Assembly: GCA_019418195.1 (NCBI GenBank)
Contig: DYCJ01000097.1
Span: 1-6,349 of the forward strand
Length of the DNA stretch: 6,349 nt
Origin: Clostridiales bacterium
Lineage (GTDB): Bacteria; Bacillota; Clostridia; Lachnospirales; Lachnospiraceae
Direction: 5' to 3'
This document shows, piece by piece, positions 6,046 through 6,349 of the stretch. The position numbers and the translations under genes are program-made. Position 1 is the first letter of the stretch, and the number at the start of each line of letters is the position of its first letter. The notes under the pieces are model-generated. The model saw only the letters and a program-made list of their open reading frames with translations, had not been told where the DNA came from and made no database searches.

Positions 6046-6062
6046 GGAGGCGATTGAGAGAG

Positions 6063-6349
6063 ATGGATGAAAAAAGAATTGCGGCAATTTTCAAAGCGTT
6101 TTGTGATGAAAACCGCATTAGGATTATAAAACTGCTGCGTTCAGGTGAAAAATGTGCCTGTAAGCTACTGGAAGAAATCAATGTCACGCAGCCCACACTT
6201 TCCCACCATATGAAAATTCTTTGTGACGCTGAAATAGTTGTCGGGCGCAAAGAGGGAAAATGGACCCACTATTCTATTTCAGAAAAAGGTGCGGAGCAGG
6301 CAAAAGAATGTTTGCGGCAGTTGACAACACTTGATGTTGAAAGCGAAAA
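6063..6349 (+). CDS. ArsR/SmtB-family metalloregulator, 3' end cut by window
   Basis: The frame is open from ATG 6063 to the window end, giving 95 complete residues of a family that is usually 95-120 long. It is a winged-helix repressor that leaves its operator when a metal or metalloid binds. The sequence FKAFCDENRIRIIKLL (10-25) and the recognition helix TQPTLSHHMKIL (44-55) are typical of the family, and the wing follows at about 60-74 (GRKEGKWTHYSIS). The pair C31-x-C33 in EKCACKLL sits where arsenic-sensing ArsR proteins carry ELCVCDL, which favours an arsenite/antimonite sensor, although the following Asp is Lys here. Cys14, Cys57 and Cys84 are also present. GGGAGG (6045-6050) is the ribosome binding site, 12 nt before ATG, a longish gap; an in-frame TTG at 6054 is too close to it. 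The gene probably leads an arsenic-resistance operon beyond the window. Confidence 0.88.
   Translation, partial: MDEKRIAAIFKAFCDENRIRIIKLLRSGEKCACKLLEEINVTQPTLSHHMKILCDAEIVVGRKEGKWTHYSISEKGAEQAKECLRQLTTLDVESE

Larger units (their letters stand above)
5348..6349. mobile_element. Transposon-derived segment (tnpV plus metalloregulator cargo), boundaries uncertain
   Basis: The tnpV gene, the AT-rich repeat-bearing leader and a self-regulated ArsR-type gene form a block unlike the housekeeping-style genes to the left. The likely left boundary lies between the phosphatase terminator hairpin and the tnpV leader, but I find no clear terminal repeat or target duplication. The right end lies outside the window. 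Calling the whole block mobile is an inference from tnpV. Confidence 0.35.

Noticed and set aside
6041..6250. Minus-strand open frame of 69 codons
   Set aside because: It is antisense to the ArsR-family coding sequence and its ribosome binding site.

Overview
The window looks like a chromosomal segment from a gut-type Firmicute, most likely a member of the Lachnospiraceae/Clostridia. The reasons are the YesM-type sensor kinase paired with a sugar-type binding lipoprotein, the strong AGGAGG-like ribosome binding sites, the consensus sigma-A promoters, and a TnpV-family transposon protein of the kind seen in clostridial mobile elements. This placement is inferred; no marker gene is present.

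Layout. Bases 1-950 (+) hold the 3' part of a YesM-like membrane histidine kinase. Its stop overlaps the start of a solute-binding lipoprotein gene (950-2656, +) by one base. This pair is the end of a sugar-sensing/uptake operon that begins upstream of the window. Facing it on the minus strand is a two-gene ABC exporter operon: the ATPase (4386 to 3451) followed by an ABC-2 type permease (3435 to 2650). The permease and lipoprotein genes overlap tail to tail by 7 bp with no visible terminator between them.

The divergent intergenic region 4387-4765 holds the most interesting object in the window. It is a compact element of about 170-190 bp (4461-4630, plus a GC-rich hairpin at 4438-4459) whose bases can be paired almost completely into a four-way junction: one closing stem and three long arms. 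A good minus-strand promoter (TATAAT at 4644-4639) would start transcription almost exactly at the first base of the closing stem. The element is therefore either a leader RNA of the ABC exporter operon, a free-standing small RNA, or a dispersed palindromic repeat (MITE-like) that brings its own promoter. It produces misleading open frames on both strands.

To its right is a histidine phosphatase (phosphoglycerate-mutase-like) gene (4766-5314, +) with its own ribosome binding site and a weak terminator-like hairpin. After an AT-rich gap with short repeats comes transposon-derived material. This is a TnpV-family gene (5559-5936), a 12-bp perfect hairpin, and a textbook promoter overlapped by operator-like repeats that drives an ArsR-family metalloregulator gene (6063 to beyond the window end). 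The last two genes look like the edge of an integrated metal-resistance cargo. The recombinase and the resistance transporter would lie outside the window.
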